Positions 11,385-22,342 of a DNA stretch of 64,000 nt are shown here, one piece after another. The stretch spans positions 23,484,098 to 23,548,097 of the forward strand of contig OX388318.1 in the NCBI GenBank assembly GCA_947579605.1. Direction: 5' to 3'. Position 1 is the first letter of the stretch; the number at the start of each line of letters is the position of its first letter. The DNA is from Athripsodes cinereus (taxonomy: Eukaryota > Arthropoda > Insecta > Trichoptera > Leptoceridae). The notes under the pieces are model-generated. The model made no database searches. It saw nothing but the letters and a program-made list of their open reading frames with translations, and was not told the DNA's origin. Made by a program: the position numbers and the translations under genes.

Positions 11385-11560
11385 GTAAAATATTTTATTT
11401 ATCGATTCGACGTTTATTTTGTAGAACTCCATGTTTTACAAATTAAACGTGACTATAATATGTAAGTATAAACAATGACTTTATGAGTCGAAATCAGATC
11501 ACTATTCAATAAGTAAAGTTAAATTAAAACCAATTGTGTTTTCTTCCGTATATATGAGAC
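11385..11560 (+). repeat. Interspersed repeat (unclassified)
   Basis: GACGTTTATTTTGTAGAACTC, then GTCGAAATCAGATCACTA and AAACCAATTGTGTTTTCTTC recur in variant form at 22235-22310 and 22590-22770. Shared but diverged sequence shows a dispersed repeat; I see no ends, TSD or coding. Confidence 0.45.
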
Positions 11561-11780
11561 GGTAAACCTTTTCATTTCTTACTTGCACAAATGTAGTCAT
11601 TATGTTTTTCAGTGCATATTCTTCATCAATCCCTGCAACGTTTCCTATGAATTTTACATTGCTCAAAAGAGTGCTAGAAGTACATATTTTTCATTGTCTT
11701 TTAGAAATCAAAATCACACCCAGAATAATTTGTACAGATACGGCAAATAGATCCAAGCTACTTAAGTAATTATGTATGTT

Positions 11781-12140
11781 GGCTGGTGTGGTGCAGAAGT
11801 AACATCTTTGAGTTACGAGGCCCCAGGTTCGATTACCAGTCAGAATAAGATGAAAAATGAACTTTTTTAAATTGTCCTCGAAATGGATGTCACATGTTTA
11901 TGTGTTAATTGCAATGTATATTTTAACTTTTTTAATGTTTTTGTTATAAACCCAAATATAACCTTAGTTATACATTTTTCACAGTAAGCTAAAAGCTTGT
12001 GTCGTGAAAGGGGAGTTTGCTGGCACCTGGGATCGAACCACGAACCCCCTGTGCACGAGGCCAGACTCTACATCCAGGCTAGCGACGAACTCATTATCCA
12101 TAACACAAGATTCATCTAAGTTTGGGACTAGCTAGCTATG
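11781..12140 (+). mobile_element. tRNA-derived SINE split by another SINE
   Basis: The head GGCTGGTGTGGTGCAGAAG and B box CAGGTTCGATTACCAG belong to the same family as the copy at 8000. The body runs to about 11935, then resumes at about 12095 with ATAACACAAGATTCATC and TTTGGGACTAGCTAGC. The gap holds a different SINE in reverse orientation. Confidence 0.7.
11940..12090 (-). mobile_element. Second tRNA-derived SINE, nested, reverse strand
   Basis: On the reverse strand the B box GTGGTTCGATCCCAG is perfect and is followed by GTGCCAGCAAACTCCCC, then CACAAGCTTTTAGCTTA. The same 3' part recurs at 46910-46995. No clear TSD. Confidence 0.6.
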
Positions 12141-12477
12141 AGTACCTACTGTCCATATATACCTATCTTATGGTACTCACGAGCAATTTTCCTGTGGCAG
12201 CATCATTCTTGTTACTTAATAGCCACACCTCGTTTATGTATTATCATTGACATTGCTGTACATATTAAGATACTTAATATATGCAGAGGAATGTTGGGAG
12301 GCTACCTACGCACTCCGGCACTGTGTCAGTGGGCTTCGATGTTACAATACAAACAGCACTAGGTGTATGTGTAAATATTGCAGACTAATGAAAGGTATAC
12401 TTATTGGTGAAATGTAATTTTCCTGCATAAACCGATTTACTTGGCATCTTGACAAATAAAATATAAAAGTCTATTTA

Positions 12478-12525
12478 TCTATACCATCACGACATTTCCC
12501 ACAAATGAGGAAGCCAATATACTTC
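12478..12525 (-). mobile_element. Family A, short 3' fragment
   Basis: ATACCATCACGACATTTCCC and ACAAATGAGG match the 3' block only (about 45 bp). Confidence 0.5.
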
Positions 12526-12529
12526 CTTC

Positions 12530-13840
12530 AGTTAGTATAACAGAAGTAAACAAATAGTGTTTTTAATAAAATAAGACATTAAATGTGGCAACGTGCATCA
12601 ATTCGCAGGAATGAAGTTGTTAAATATAATATATCCTATTCGTGATGTTATATATGTATTCCTATTTTTTAACAGGGCAAAAAAGCGGGAAATGTGAAGA
12701 TATATAAGAAGTCAAAATGATGAAAATATTTTTTTTTTTTTGAGTTTTGAAATATTTTATGTATATATAGGACAACAATTCAATTATTAAACACAAAAAT
12801 GAAAATATACAAAAACAACAAAATCTGGCCCCAGGCAGCACCATAGAGCTGGTATTAGGGGCTAGAAGATCTTCAAATGAATTTGTCTTCTATATATATT
12901 ACTCATAACTTCGAAAAAACTTTGAATAGAATCTGCCCTCATCTTCAATATTGTTAAAATTTTCAATAATTCTTATTGGTGTTGTCTGATTGGTGTTTAT
13001 TTATTTTTTATTTTAACAGACACCACAGCTTTGATAATGAATAATACAATAATTCAGTTAAATATTTCTATTGCCAATTAAAGAATCTAGACTCTGAACA
13101 ATTTAATAGCACAATATTAATAAAATAATTATTGAAAGAGGAAGGAAGGAAGGGAGAAAGAAATAAAACATAGTTCAAGTGTTGTGAAATCACAATTTTG
13201 TGATTTCTTAACGCTCCCAAGCGTCAAAGCCATGAAATTCTAGTGAGAAAAATATATTCGCATATGCAGTCCCGATTGAATCCTCCAATTGCAAACAAGA
13301 AATAATCAGAAACATGGACAATGTATGTAGGTATATAGCGTACCGTTCTCACCCTCAATGCATAATGCATTCGATAAATCTGTGATCGAGACTAAATTGG
13401 AATCAAGTTTATCTGATTCCACGAAGTCAAGTCTTTATGACCTACATACATACATAGCACCAGTAGATTAATGTAAAACGATATGAAGGCTTCATTGTAC
13501 ATGCCTACATTTTGAAATGGAGGAAAAAGGTACATTCTTTTTCATCATATTTGATTTTATACATTTTTTATGAGAAAGGACTTTTAAGTGACCTACACTT
13601 TGATCTCTGTATCGTGTACTTATATCAAAAATAAAATTAAAATATATTTTGTTAAGATGAAGAAGAAGAATTTTATTAAAAAGTCAATAAATACACTGTG
13701 AATTATTGAACACATACATATTAATTTCACCAATAAAAATTTTGTAATCCCCAAACAGCAATAGTATCGCTGGTATAAGGGGATTCAAGACAAACAAATA
13801 TTTATTCTAAACTAAAGATATCAAAATGACAAACACAATC
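12530..13840. other. AT-rich spacer with a possible LINE 3'-UTR scrap
   Basis: Around 12815-12870 a CTGGCCCCAGGCAGCACC to GCTGGTATTAGGGGC stretch resembles 13745-13790 and 50735-50790, where CCTAATACCA and TGGGGATT motifs flank a short hairpin-like centre. This may be the 3' UTR of the LINE whose C-terminal remnant lies at 13845. A 10-bp perfect hairpin (GAAATCACAA with its complement) lies at 13186-13207. Confidence 0.35.
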
Positions 13841-13844
13841 ACAA

Positions 13845-14117
13845 TTACTCCCTGTCTTCAATCAGTTGATTCCTCAGTTTTTTATTAAAAAGTCCAAGGC
13901 TATTAGCTTCCTTAATGTGGTTTGGCAAAAGAATTAAATAATCTTGAAGCAGAGTAGAGAAATCCATATATCTTTCTCGATTAGTACGCGGCGTGTCACA
14001 TCTTATGTCCTCTCTCGTTCTAGTGAATCTACTGTGAGTATTTTTGTTATAGGTCAAATTCATGTTCGATTTAATCATTCCATGTTTCACTCTGTACATC
14101 ATCTTTGCCTTTTCCAA
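13845..14117 (-). pseudogene. LINE ORF2 C-terminal remnant (probable)
   Basis: Open frame of 90 codons. It contains TPRTNRERYMDF and, further on, LLPNHIKEANSLGLFNKKLR. That pattern (basic-aromatic patch, then LPxxIKxAxSLxxFKxxL) is typical of the C-terminal region of CR1/Jockey-group LINE ORF2 proteins. No reverse transcriptase or endonuclease part remains, so it is a 5'-truncated relic. A LINE 3'-UTR-like segment lies downstream on this strand. A different protein family cannot be excluded. Confidence 0.5.
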
Positions 14118-14342
14118 TTAAGCATGTTAGTTAGTTTATAATGTTAGTTAGTTAATTTGTAAAATCTTGTTGAAGAATAAATATGATGATTTAATTTTAA
14201 ACAAGGTGATGTTTTGATATTAATAAAAATGGTGTCGTAATTATTTTTTATGACCAAATTAGCGAATATCTAAAAAGTGTGCCTATCAATTTTTGTAGCG
14301 TGCGAAATAATAATATAATGTGCGTAAACAAACTTTTCAATT

Positions 14343-14395
14343 AACGGGACCAAAAATTTGATACATTATTTATGTATCAAATTTTTGGTCCCGTT
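14343..14395. repeat. Perfect 24-bp hairpin
   Basis: AACGGGACCAAAAATTTGAT and the next four bases (ACAT) are followed by a 5-base loop (TATTT) and the exact complement. The arms are 24/24 identical. No other copy was seen in the window. Confidence 0.85.
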
Positions 14396-14539
14396 CCCGT
14401 GAATGATCTTATGCAATAATGTGTCAAGTCTCAAAATTGTTAAAAAAAAAGCTTTAGTTTGAGAGTATTAAAAATGTGGTGTATTCTTGTTTTACTTTAC
14501 TAATAATTGAGCAGCTAAAGCAAATCAATCTTCTATATA

Positions 14540-14741
14540 ATGAGTTACAATCCACTGGATTGGTTTGCAACGAGTTTTGACTTTCTTCTCCATTCCTCCC
14601 TATTCTCAGCCAGTCTTTTCAGCTCTACGTATGAGTCACAGTTCATGTCCCTCTTCAGTTGGTCCATATACGCATCTCTTGGTCGGCCTCTGCCATTTGT
14701 CCCCTCGGTCTTACCCTCCGCAATGGCGATGAGTAGTCCTG
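14540..14741 (-). pseudogene. RTE-like LINE ORF2 3' end (left part of split copy)
   Basis: On the reverse strand it reads GLLIAIAEGKTEG, GRGRPRDAYMDQLKRDM and LAENREEWRRKSKLVANQ before a stop, after which only about 20 AT-rich bases remain. GRGRPR followed by EEWRR is the usual C-terminus of RTE-type ORF2 proteins with almost no 3' UTR. The frame continues across a 6.3-kb insertion into 21017-21215, so the two parts were one LINE fragment. Other copies: 41311, 42577, 56716. Confidence 0.75.
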
Positions 14742-15419
14742 CAGCCCTACTCCCGACACAATCTAAATACGATCTAATCTTGTTTGCATCTTAAAATGGC
14801 GAATTCGTACTTTTGAACACGATCTAAATCTTAACTTTTAGACCGATCTACTTTGATGTCTTAAAAATTCGTTAAGATCTTAAAATTTGTATGAAATCGG
14901 TACTCTTGACACAACATTGCCAAGGTCAAATCTTAATAGACGTCTTAAACGCAATCTAACAACTGTCAAAACTTAAGATTGCTATGGAGGTACATTTTAG
15001 CAATCTAAAAGTATTTTTCCACCTTTTAAACTTTATGTGCGACGCAAGTTTGTTTATTTTTTAGAATAATATTTATTTTAGTGTATTTCCAATACTTTTT
15101 TTTTATCTTGCTGTGTTTTTTACGCAAATAAAATTTGGTGTTGTTTGTTAGTTTTGTCGGAGTCGTTTGTTTTGAAGTGTAGTTGTGAAACTAGTTTTAA
15201 ATCGAATAATACATTGTGGAATTATGTCGTGAACAGTGAATGTGTTGTTTATTTGACCACTGTCCTATATTCTCATTCATTGGAGATATACAAGGCCTCC
15301 ATCCTGTAACAGGCGACGCAAAGAACATGGTTTCGGACCCTCGAGATTCTAGTCTAGCGGGCTATAAGAAGATGAGTGAAAAATATTATTTCAAAACTAC
15401 ATTATTGTTCTACAATGAC

Positions 15420-15537
15420 TCAACTGGATTGGCCATAACATCAGGCACCCTCATCACCTTCGAGGAGGGCAAGACCAAAGGCAGAAATGCTAAATTCCGA
15501 CCAAGAGACACCTATATGGATCAAATGATGATATGAA
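15420..15537 (+). pseudogene. RTE-like LINE ORF2 fragment
   Basis: Reads LAITSGTLITFEEGKTKG, then FRPRDTYMDQMM, matching the C-terminal segment of the LINE at 14540 and 42577 but on the opposite strand. Both ends are lost. It is fused by chance to an upstream frame starting at 15240. Confidence 0.6.
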
Positions 15538-15566
15538 CTTACTGTGGTACGTACGTAGAATTAAAG

Positions 15567-15677
15567 GTTAATTTCTATAATAGGTTATCCAGTAGTACCC
15601 ATTAGGAAAAGATATAAATTGATGATCATAGTTGTATTTTTTATTATTATTGTCGTTCACTGTATACCATTACAAGA
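15567..15677 (+). repeat. Single arm of MITE family D
   Basis: TTAATTTCTATAATAGGTTA through ACCATTACAAGATAT matches the 112-bp arm of the element at 6066. No matching right arm is seen nearby, so this is a solo or broken copy. Confidence 0.6.
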
Positions 15678-15683
15678 TATGGA

Positions 15684-16377
15684 AATAATGTATTATTTGT
15701 GTAACACAAGCAAAAAGTATTTAGAATTTCTTCTCCATTCCTCCCTATTTTATGCTAGTCAACATTTAAGAAAGGGACTCCCACCATTTACCCCTGGATG
15801 TTTCAGGAACATCAGTTCTCATATCATCCAATTTCTGCTAGCCTCTTTTTACTACTACACCGTTATAGCATATCTCACAACTGGGATGGCAAGCAGACCA
15901 GCTGCATGTAATAAACTTCCAAGGTGTCCTCTTCATGTCAACAAAAATTTTAAACATTCAGGATGGATGGGACATTGGTCTCTTTAATTCGGTGAATTTC
16001 TGCTATACATGAACTTTTAAAAAAATAAATACTACATATCTACATAAAAATAATTCGAAATTATGGAGTATTTATGTGTTCACGCCAGACACACATTTTC
16101 CTAAAATTTTGTTGGCATGAAGAGGACACCTTGGAAGTTTATTACACGCAGCTGGTCTGCTGGCCACCCCAATTGTGAGATATGCTATAATGGTGTAGTA
16201 GTGGTAGTAGTGAAGATGCTAGCAGAATTTGGATGATATTAGAACTGATGTTCTTGAAACATCCAGGGGTAAATGGTGGGAGTCCTTTTCTTAAATGTAG
16301 ACTAGCATAAAATAGGGAGAAATGGAGAAGAAATTACAAATACTTTTTACTTGTGTTACACAAATTTCACATTATTT
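15684..16377. repeat. Large inverted duplication, ~270-bp arms
   Basis: Left arm 15684-15952 is repeated in inverse at 16102-16377 with a ~150-bp spacer; by eye the arms are about 90% identical. Each arm contains, in the same order, a scrap of the RTE-like LINE (TTCTTCTCCATTCCTCCC), a unique stretch (ACCATTTACCCCTGGATG) and a family A copy (15850-15985 reverse, 16105-16215 forward). Because unrelated repeats were copied together, the palindrome formed by inverted duplication after they were assembled and is not one element with long TIRs. Confidence 0.8.
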
Positions 16378-16439
16378 TCCCTTATTAAATAATGTTTCGT
16401 TTACAGGTTATATTTGGATATTATTTAGCTCTTGGAATC

Positions 16440-16800
16440 CTTCTCAACTGTCCAGATAGCCTTTAATGCTGCTGCTGGAACCATTTACAGAGAGAATAAG
16501 CGCTGACACATCACACCATTGCTTAAGGAGCTACGTTGGCTGAGAATCCCAAAGAGAGTAGAGTTCAAACTGTGCCTCACGGTTCATAAAGCCTTGAGCG
16601 GCGCAGCACATCTATACCTCACTGAGCTCTGTCCCATCGACGAAACTCTATAAGGCGACCACAGCGCTCATCTTCCACCACAACAAACTTGTAGAACCCA
16701 ACAGGGCAAACACTTCCAAATTTGCAGAGAGGAGCTTCAGTGTCACGGGGGCCAACTGCCTGGAAATGATTACCTTCAGCTTTCATGCCGTGATTTCCAA
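16440..16800 (+). pseudogene. CR1/L2-type LINE ORF2 C-terminal remnant
   Basis: With frame breaks it reads AFNAAAGTIYREN, then ITPLLKELRWLRIPKRVEFK and LTVHKALSGAAHLYLTELC. This 'LxxLxWLxxxxRxxFKxxxxxxKALxGxAPxYLxxL' pattern is characteristic of the region after the reverse transcriptase in CR1/L2/Rex1 LINEs. In-frame stops and frameshifts show it is dead. It is relatively GC-rich for the window. Confidence 0.7.
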
Positions 16801-17189
16801 TTACTAGTATTTTTTAAAGAATTAACAATAATGTCAGAATTTCCAAAAATTTCTTTGTTAATATTACGTCACATTCTCTTTCACTTCTAATAATTTTTAA
16901 AATGAAACAAAATATATAATTATTCCACTATTAACTTTATTTATTCTTGCGAACCAGCTTTCAAGAACTTCCGCTCTGATCGTCAGGCAAAACCAAAATG
17001 AACCTTCATTACAAGTTAGGTATGTGACAAATAGAAAACAATAGATTAAAATAATAGCATCGTCTGACCGTCCACAGCAGCTCAAAATTATAATAATATG
17101 GTTGAAGATACACGATAATAACTCAATTCAAAAATTATTAATATGAACTTCCACCAAGAACCGTCGGTCGATAAATTAAACTTTACTCT

Positions 17190-17345
17190 TTCTCTACCCC
17201 ATTTGGGATATAACGTGATGGTATATTTGTTGTCATCACTTGAAATGTTTATATTTTATTTATTTGTACATTGATTACAAGCAAATTTATCTAAAAATAA
17301 ATTTAAATCAATATACAGAGGGTATAGTTCTTCCAGCTAACCCAA
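17190..17345. repeat. Two LINE/SINE 3'-end scraps
   Basis: 17190-17230 (CTACCCCATTTGGGATATAA, then CGTGATGGTATA) is the 3' block shared by family A and the RTE-like LINE. 17265-17345 matches in reverse a family-B-like LINE 3' end (TTGATTACAAGC, then CTTCCAGCTAACCCA). Confidence 0.5.
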
Positions 17346-18059
17346 AATTATTTATTATATTTAACTCTGTGCTGCGTACATTCTGTGTATGTTGTAATTA
17401 CAGTGTGTATTCTATTATAAATATATTCATTTTTCTTCATTTCAAACATGCTATATCACATCACAGCTTTTATTATATTACATAGCTTTTTTGATTTGAT
17501 GTCTTTGTAGCATTTCAGATGTAGTCTTGATTGGTTCATGTGTCATAACATATCGCCGTTGCATATTCAAAAAGGAACATGTGAATTCATAAATATTTTG
17601 ACATTACCAGATTAAACTGCTCATAATGACATCATAACCATTTTATAAAGTGATTTTTAGTATCAAATATTAAAATTCAATGCTTAAAGAATAATATCAT
17701 ATGTCAATAAAAAGTCCAAACTACAATTTTAATGCCTTAATGAACAGTTTTAAAAGAGTATGCCTAAATACAAATGTGTGCACATGTTTCTTTTTGAATA
17801 TGCAACACGATATAATATTCTTATTGTGTATTGAACAAAAACTGTATGACTAATACAATAAAATATATGTTAACTGAATATTATTTATTTATTTGAAATA
17901 AATAGACATTATGTTTTGAAATTACAATGTTTTTTCCCTTAAATTACATCCTTGTCAAATATATTCCTATAAAACTGAGAAACTTTAAATATATCAAGTA
18001 TTTATTATTGGTAGAAAGTAAAAAAGTAACTCTTTTAATACGCACTGTTTTTAAGTCAA

Positions 18060-18330
18060 TGAGTAGACAATTTTTTCAAATCTTGTATTCACAATGTGTC
18101 ACAACTCTTAAATGGAGATGGGTGGGACACATAGCTAGAAGCCCAGATGACAAATGCCTAAAGTCTCTTACATCTTGGATACCAGGAGTAAAGGAAGACC
18201 CCTTAATGAGGTGGAAGGATAATATTACTCGAAAAACTGAGGTCAACAGGATTCAGACGCCGCAGGATCGAATGGCGTGGAAGGAAACGGAGGAGGCCTT
18301 CGTCCAGGAGTGGGCTGAGAAGAAGTTGTG
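18060..18330 (+). pseudogene. RTE-type LINE ORF2 C-terminal remnant
   Basis: Reads LKWRWVGHIARSPDDKCLKS, WIPGVKEDPLMRWKDNI and DRMAWKETEEAFVQEW. WxGHxAR followed by RWxD and a W-xx-EEAFV ending is the standard RTE ORF2 tail. It sits in a 147-codon open frame whose N-terminal part is not LINE-like. The rest of the LINE is missing. Confidence 0.7.
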
Positions 18331-18374
18331 CTTCCAGGCTTGTATTATAATAAAATTTTGGAATAAGTAGATGA

Positions 18375-18735
18375 ATGTGTATATTTGGGTAGTCTATTTA
18401 CGTGAGATGAATGATATGATATTGAAAGAAGAAAATTTGGAAAACTAACAGAAATATTTCTTTTGTAGCTGAAAGATTGGTGCACTCGGTTAACTTAGTG
18501 CCAACACTAATGTATGCAAGTGTGACTTGGACTCAGCTGAAGGAGAATTAAAATGGTATAAATGCACTTGAAGTGAAGTCATTGAGAAGAATGTGTGGTG
18601 AAAGTCTGAGGGACAGATTGTGTAATAGTGTGATCCTTGAAAATTGTTAAATGAAATCTGGGTAGTAACAATAATGAAGGTGAACAAACTATGGCAGTTC
18701 AGAAACGTGGCCGTCCAAGGATTAAATTAGAAAAC
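18375..18735 (+). pseudogene. RTE-like LINE remnant (same family as 49566)
   Basis: With frame breaks: DIERRK near the start, LVHSVNLVPTLMYASVTWTQ, then ALEVKSLRRMCGESLRDRL. It matches, piece by piece, the better copy at 49566-50335. Several stops; ends abruptly at the small inverted-repeat element at 18731. Confidence 0.65.
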
Positions 18736-18846
18736 AAATGTTTTTTTCCGCTATATTGATTTTTCACATCGATCAGATTGACAATGTCCTTGAAAGACAA
18801 AAGATGTCTCTATAAGAATCAATATTGGGAAAAAAACATTTGTTTT
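18731..18846. repeat. Short inverted-repeat element
   Basis: AAAACAAATGTTTTTTTCC and its exact complement lie 116 bp apart end to end (19-bp perfect arms). Possibly a tiny MITE; no convincing TSD. Confidence 0.5.
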
Positions 18847-18865
18847 AGTTTAAAAATAATATAGT

Positions 18866-19035
18866 GTTTGAAAGAGTGCAATAAAGCAATTTGCGAAATA
18901 AAGTTTGGTGATGAATGTTTGGAGCAAGTAAGCGAGTATGTACATTTGAGAAGTTTGTTTGCAAGGGATGGAAGATGCTTTAGGGACATTGAAAGAAGGA
19001 AATTGTGGAATCTTAGAAGTATTTGTTTGGCAAGG
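18866..19035 (+). pseudogene. RTE-like LINE remnant
   Basis: Reads FGDECLEQVSEYVHLRSLFA and GRCFRDIERRK. It corresponds to the part of the 49566 copy just before its DIERRK motif, so it is a separate, overlapping fragment of the same LINE family. Confidence 0.6.
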
Positions 19036-19271
19036 TTGTTAAAAACAAAACATTTTTTGTCAAAACATGTCAATTTATTTAAAAAAAAAATATTTTCAAC
19101 AGCCGGGAAAGATTTTAGAAATGAGTTTTCCATACAACAAAATTTTATTATTCAAAGCAAACAAGAAATATATTGTTTTATTAAGAAGATATAACAAAAA
19201 TGAGAATCAAATTTATTAATTAGATTAGAGAATTAGGCAATACAAAAATAATAAATAAACAAAATATAATG

Positions 19272-19405
19272 TCGTGGTTAGATGGAAGTAATCACTTTAT
19301 AGTGATAATCTCGCCACTGCATATCGTCCTAGATTTTTTAAATTTCATATTGTTTTGTTTACACTGTTATATAATATGATGTGCAAAAAGAATAAATAAA
19401 TAGTA
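19272..19405 (+). repeat. Family B: LINE 3'-end fragment
   Basis: GGTTAGATGGAAGTAATCAC, ATAATCTCGCCACTGCATAT and GTGCAAAAAGAATAAATAAA give one of the cleanest B copies. It lies inside the composite element. Confidence 0.7.
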
Positions 19406-19849
19406 AGTTTCAGTGAGACGTCTGATTTTGTTTGTCAGGACTTAAGCTCGTATTCTAAAACAATACTTACGCATAGCGACCGCCAACGCTATTTTAAGTA
19501 AATATCTATCGCTATGCGAAGTAAACCATATTCTAAAACAACACTTAGCTGTGCAGTCCACACACTGCTCGTGATTAGTCAATTCGCAATCGTTGATTAA
19601 TCACTACTGAATGGATTTTGCGAGTCTTTCACAGGGCGACGAAATAAATATCGAGGTCTATCAATCATTACGTTCAGGCGCTCATCAAATTTGTCTTCAC
19701 TTTCATAATGAGACATAATTTTTTATTATAAATAGAGTAAAATATACTAAATAATTTTAACTAACAAAACTAATATTATAACAAAACAACGTGTTGATAA
19801 TAACAGCAGCTACACTATGCATATCATCATTGCATATTCAAAAAGAGAT

Positions 19850-20014
19850 GTGAGCACATTTTTATTTGGGTATGATGCTGCGCGCCGGTGCACCCGGCAG
19901 AGACCTGTAATTTACGTAATACTGGAGAGACGACGGTCCTGGCTGGAACATGTTCTGAGAATGCCCAATGATAGTTTCCAAAAAGAGCGCTGTTCTAATC
20001 CAATCCAATGCTAG
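19850..20014 (+). pseudogene. LINE ORF2 fragment
   Basis: Reads AARRCTRQRPVIYVILERRR, then SWLEHVLRMPNDSFQK. A second copy at 61740-62060 keeps more of the protein and places this piece after a YGCESW motif. It is the 'WxxHVLRM' segment of an RTE- or R1-like ORF2 C-terminus. Confidence 0.55.
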
Positions 20015-21016
20015 AGCATAAAATATGAACTTAGATGCCCGATTTTTCTAATTATCTTCAATATGTTTATCGGGGTGCCCACTTTTTAAAATCCGCTTAA
20101 CATTGTGATTGTCTGTTAACACAAATATTCATAGTTTGCTTTACATCCAAGCATGTAACAAATTCGGGGCATCTGAAAATATAATATTACTTATTGTACA
20201 TAATTATAAAAAAAACTACTTATTTAAGTGAAAAAGTATTCCTCCAACCTAGATAGGTGTATTCATAACCTATGAATTAAATTTCAATAATTTAACACAT
20301 TTTGAGTAAACTATTACAAAAAAGTCTCAATTTAATTGTGTGTTGAGACTTAAATATTATTTTGGATAATATTAAAAATGGATAAAACACATGCTTCGAT
20401 GGGCATGTCGAATAGCCAAAACATTCAACATTAATGGCTTACATATGGTTTGCTTTGTCACACAAACTGTTGTTGAGATAATTCCACCATATAATGTTAT
20501 AAATATAACTTATAAAGTATTATTTTCAATTGCTAACGCGTTCATAGAATAATAAATATACCAAAATAACATATAATTATACTAAAGTACACAAACGAAC
20601 ATGACAGTAACGAGCTAACGAAAGAAGAGCTGTCAGTGGTAGAATTCATAGACAAAAATCATGTCAGTGCAAAGGTATTTTAAAATATTATTTATAAGTT
20701 AATTGCACTGTTATACATCAATATATAGTATAAATTTCATTTCTTTTTATCAAAAAATTATTTTAGGTTTATAAAAAATGTTGAAATACGGTGATATCAC
20801 GTGAATTTTAAGAATTAATAATTTAGTTGTCGTCCTTGTTAGGTTGGTACCCATAGATAACGGCGTTAGGAAATACATCTCTAAATTAAGACGTCTTAAA
20901 GATAAGATTAGATTCAGTTCAAGACTAGATTGTGTCGGGAGTGCCATCTTCTAGTCTTGATCTAATCTTGATCTTAAGATCGAATCTAATCTTAATTGAA
21001 TTCAAGAGTAGCCCTG

Positions 21017-21215
21017 CTGGGTGCCTGATGTTGTGGCCAATCCAGTTAGCTCGCTGTTGGCCGATTCTCTTAAGAAGTTGCCTTTTTTCGCCTACCCTGG
21101 TTAAAACTTCTTCGTTTTCGATGTGTTCCGACCAATGGATCTTCAACATGCGTCTGTAGCACCACGTTTCAAAGGCCGCCAACCGTCCGCTTTCACTCAA
21201 TCTTCTATAATACCA
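21017..21215 (-). pseudogene. RTE-like LINE ORF2 (right part of split copy)
   Basis: On the reverse strand it reads LAAFETWCYRRMLKIHW, SEHIENEEVLTRVGEKRQLL and RANWIGHNIRHPAG. ETWCYRRML and WIGHxxRHP are RTE ORF2 C-terminal motifs. It directly precedes, in protein order, the segment at 14540-14741; the two join at CTGGG once the 6.3-kb insertion and one CTG are removed. Confidence 0.75.
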
Positions 21216-21219
21216 GATT

Positions 21220-22234
21220 TGTTAATTCGCAATCCACCAAACTCTTTGAGTTGAACATATAAGTAGACATTATTAATGAACATCTGGGGTATCTACAAAT
21301 TAGAAGAAACACTAGTATCTAGGAGTTAATATTAGTATTAGTTAGTTTGTCAAGTTTACAGAAAGAAAAAAACGTCTTTAGTCAATACGTAGAATTAATT
21401 GATTTGAGTAAAGAAACTAGAATTTTGTTTACAACGAAGGAATTATTTTCTCAATCTGTGATGATTCTCGTTTTGTGAAAGAATAAAAAAATCTCAATAC
21501 AAGAAATTATTTCTCAATTTAATCTTATTGAAGACAACTAATTTTCTTAATTCAAGGAAATATTCTATATTCAAGACAATATTCCTTAGACCGTTTTTTC
21601 TATGTCACATCATTAAATTTTTGACTGACAGCCTTACCAAATAGACCACTGATTAGCTACCTTCGCATTTTCTTCATATACTCACATTATTGAAGTTGAT
21701 AATACAATATTATTAATAGTCTCGTCATTTTTGAATCACAAATAGAACACATTTTGTAAAGAAGATGGAAATAACCTCAATTTTAAATGCGATCTATTGA
21801 ACATTAAAATCTAGGTAACTTAAAAATATTTCAAATAGTTATAATCTTTAACATAATATGCCGTAAGCTACCAAAATCATTAATTAATAATAGATTTCTA
21901 TGTCGATGTGGAAGTTTGTCTAGTTACAGTTTATATAATGAGCTTTGATAATAATAAACAATTAATTTCTTATAAATCGTAACCGATTTACGTGCGCATG
22001 ATCGACTATTATCAATCTGTTGTGTGTATAGGGTGTTACGTAAATACACATATTGTAATATTTTTAATGCAATTTTAATAATAATTGTTATTATGATGTG
22101 TAACAAGATTTATATACATAATATAAAGTTATTTTAATTAATATTATGGACTTGTTCTGGTTTTCCATTTAAAATATAGAATTAGAACGTAATTTAATTT
22201 AAATTAATTTGTGTGTTATTTATATATTTTTTTT
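21220..22234. other. AT-rich spacer, nothing recognised
   Basis: No gene or repeat boundary supported. Confidence 0.45.
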
Positions 22235-22310
22235 AAATATTGACGTTTATTATGTATAACTCCATGTTTATATATTATGAAAGAAAACACAATTGGTTGT
22301 AGTTTTACAT
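22235..22310 (-). repeat. Interspersed repeat (unclassified), short piece
   Basis: GACGTTTATTATGTATAACTC (as seen on the plus strand) and GAAAACACAATTGGTTG match, in mixed orientation, the repeat at 11385. The mixed orientation suggests rearrangement. Confidence 0.3.
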
Positions 22311-22342
22311 TATACCTATTTAATTACCTATATAATTATCTG

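Larger units (their letters stand above)
14742..21016. mobile_element. 6.3-kb composite element with fold-back-family ends
   Basis: The left end CAGCCCTACTCCCGACACAA and the right end GAGTAGCCCTG form imperfect terminal inverted repeats of the same family as the palindromic elements at 1042, 22343 and 39050. Each end carries a second internal copy of the GACACAA end motif. Both flanks have CTG, and the uninterrupted paralogue at 42577-42815 (GCAGGCCTGGGTGCCTG) shows a single CTG there, which confirms a 3-bp TSD and a single insertion event. The interior holds many nested LINE and SINE remnants. I find no intact transposase. Confidence 0.65.

Noticed and set aside
15240..15536. 98-codon frame as a new gene
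   Set aside because: Its C-terminal third is a LINE fragment; the rest has no recognisable motif, so the fusion is fortuitous.
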